Shown here: positions 13,431 through 13,753 of the stretch, piece by piece
Position numbering within the stretch: position 1 is the first letter of the stretch
Layout: each line of letters opens with the position of its first letter
Assembly: GCA_022712835.1 (NCBI GenBank)
Contig: JAFLJU010000611.1
Span: forward strand, 1-13,753
Origin: Desulfobacteraceae bacterium
GTDB lineage: Bacteria; Desulfobacterota; Desulfobacteria; Desulfobacterales; Desulfobacteraceae
Reading direction: 5' to 3'
DNA length: 13,753 nt
The notes under the pieces: generated by a model
What the model saw: the letters and a program-made list of their open reading frames with translations, nothing else
What the model was told of the DNA's origin: nothing
Databases searched by the model: none
Position numbers and translations under genes: made by a program

Positions 13431-13753
13431 TATTCCCATTATCCTCACAGCCTTTGGCACCACTGCCCGGGCCTTTTCCACCTACGATCAAATGGGCTAC
13501 ATCTTCAGGCAAAAATTCCCGGATCATCAAATCCATTGGGCCTATTCCTCCAGAATGGTGAAACACGCCATGAAGAAGAAACTGAATTTAAAAGATCCCG
13601 TTGAAACGGCCCGATCCCTTGCAGAAAAGGGGTATGAATGGGTGGTGATCCAGTCTTTGCATCTGATCTGCGGCCATGAGTTTGACCGCTTGGTCACACA
13701 ACGGGACCAGGTCAATATCCGGTCGGCCATGGGGTTGCCCCTGCTTACCTCCC
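13405..13753 (+). CDS. cbiK: CbiK sirohydrochlorin cobaltochelatase, 5' part
   Basis: The frame is open from ATG 13405 to the window end (116 codons), so the gene is cut at its 3' end. CbiK inserts Co2+ into sirohydrochlorin in the anaerobic (early cobalt) B12 pathway. Recognisable parts are IILTAFGTTARAF near 12, close to the family start (SFGTS), the mid-segment WAYSSRMVKHAM, and VIQSLHLICGHEFDRLV at 81-97, which lines up with IQSLHIINGDEYEKI of Salmonella CbiK. Glu92 therefore corresponds to metal-ligand Glu89 there. The two catalytic His residues would lie beyond the window. There is no signal peptide, unlike the periplasmic CbiK variant known in Desulfovibrio, so it should be cytoplasmic. 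The start overlaps the TPR gene by 26 nt with a modest AGGA upstream. Confidence 0.88.
   Translation, partial: MQKPSLKNNIPIILTAFGTTARAFSTYDQMGYIFRQKFPDHQIHWAYSSRMVKHAMKKKLNLKDPVETARSLAEKGYEWVVIQSLHLICGHEFDRLVTQRDQVNIRSAMGLPLLTS

Noticed and set aside
1..13753. Mobile elements, tRNA or rRNA genes
   Set aside because: No transposase or integrase reading frame, no terminal inverted repeats and no tRNA- or rRNA-like sequence were noticed on reading both strands.

Overview
The window reads as one end of a dedicated corrinoid (vitamin B12) acquisition locus from a Gram-negative bacterium. The gene set suggests a deltaproteobacterial (Desulfobacterota) anaerobe of the Desulfobacteraceae kind: CbiK-type cobaltochelatase, CbiZ corrinoid salvage, and a TonB system with DUF3450 and TtpC-like parts. 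This taxonomic guess rests on gene content and general sequence character, not on a database search. All real genes lie on the + strand.

Region 1 (1-2369) holds the 3' end of a substrate-binding protein, a permease and an ATPase that together form a NitT/TauT (nitrate/sulfonate/taurine-like) ABC importer. Its substrate cannot be told from the sequence.

Region 2 (2370-2804) is a non-coding leader. A plausible sigma70-like promoter (TTGACT, 17 nt, TAAGAA) places transcription start at about 2436. A clear adenosylcobalamin riboswitch follows directly (about 2436-2604), then an intrinsic terminator hairpin (2609-2637), a second and much stronger terminator (2664-2702), and a third hairpin just before the first gene.

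Region 3 (2805-13753, running off the end) appears to be one polycistronic unit of twelve tightly packed genes. Most joints are ATGA or longer overlaps, and the largest gap is 44 nt. In order: a 99-aa protein made mostly of three exact 24-aa repeats; an exported BtuF-CbiZ fusion (corrinoid-binding protein plus adenosylcobinamide amidohydrolase); a second BtuF-like binding protein; a BtuC/FecCD permease; a BtuD-like ATPase; a DUF3450 coiled-coil protein; a TtpC-like ExbB with a long periplasmic extension; ExbB; ExbD; TonB; a periplasmic TPR protein; and the start of CbiK (sirohydrochlorin cobaltochelatase).

Read together, the operon links B12 sensing to energised outer-membrane uptake, periplasmic capture and possibly remodelling of corrinoids, inner-membrane import, and cobalt insertion for de novo synthesis. 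The TonB half has the gene order I associate with Vibrio/Shewanella TonB2-type systems. No outer-membrane receptor (BtuB) is in the window, so it should lie downstream or elsewhere. The least explained parts are the 24-aa repeat protein, the predicted periplasmic location of CbiZ, the stacked terminators in the leader, and small tandem repeats at two gene junctions.
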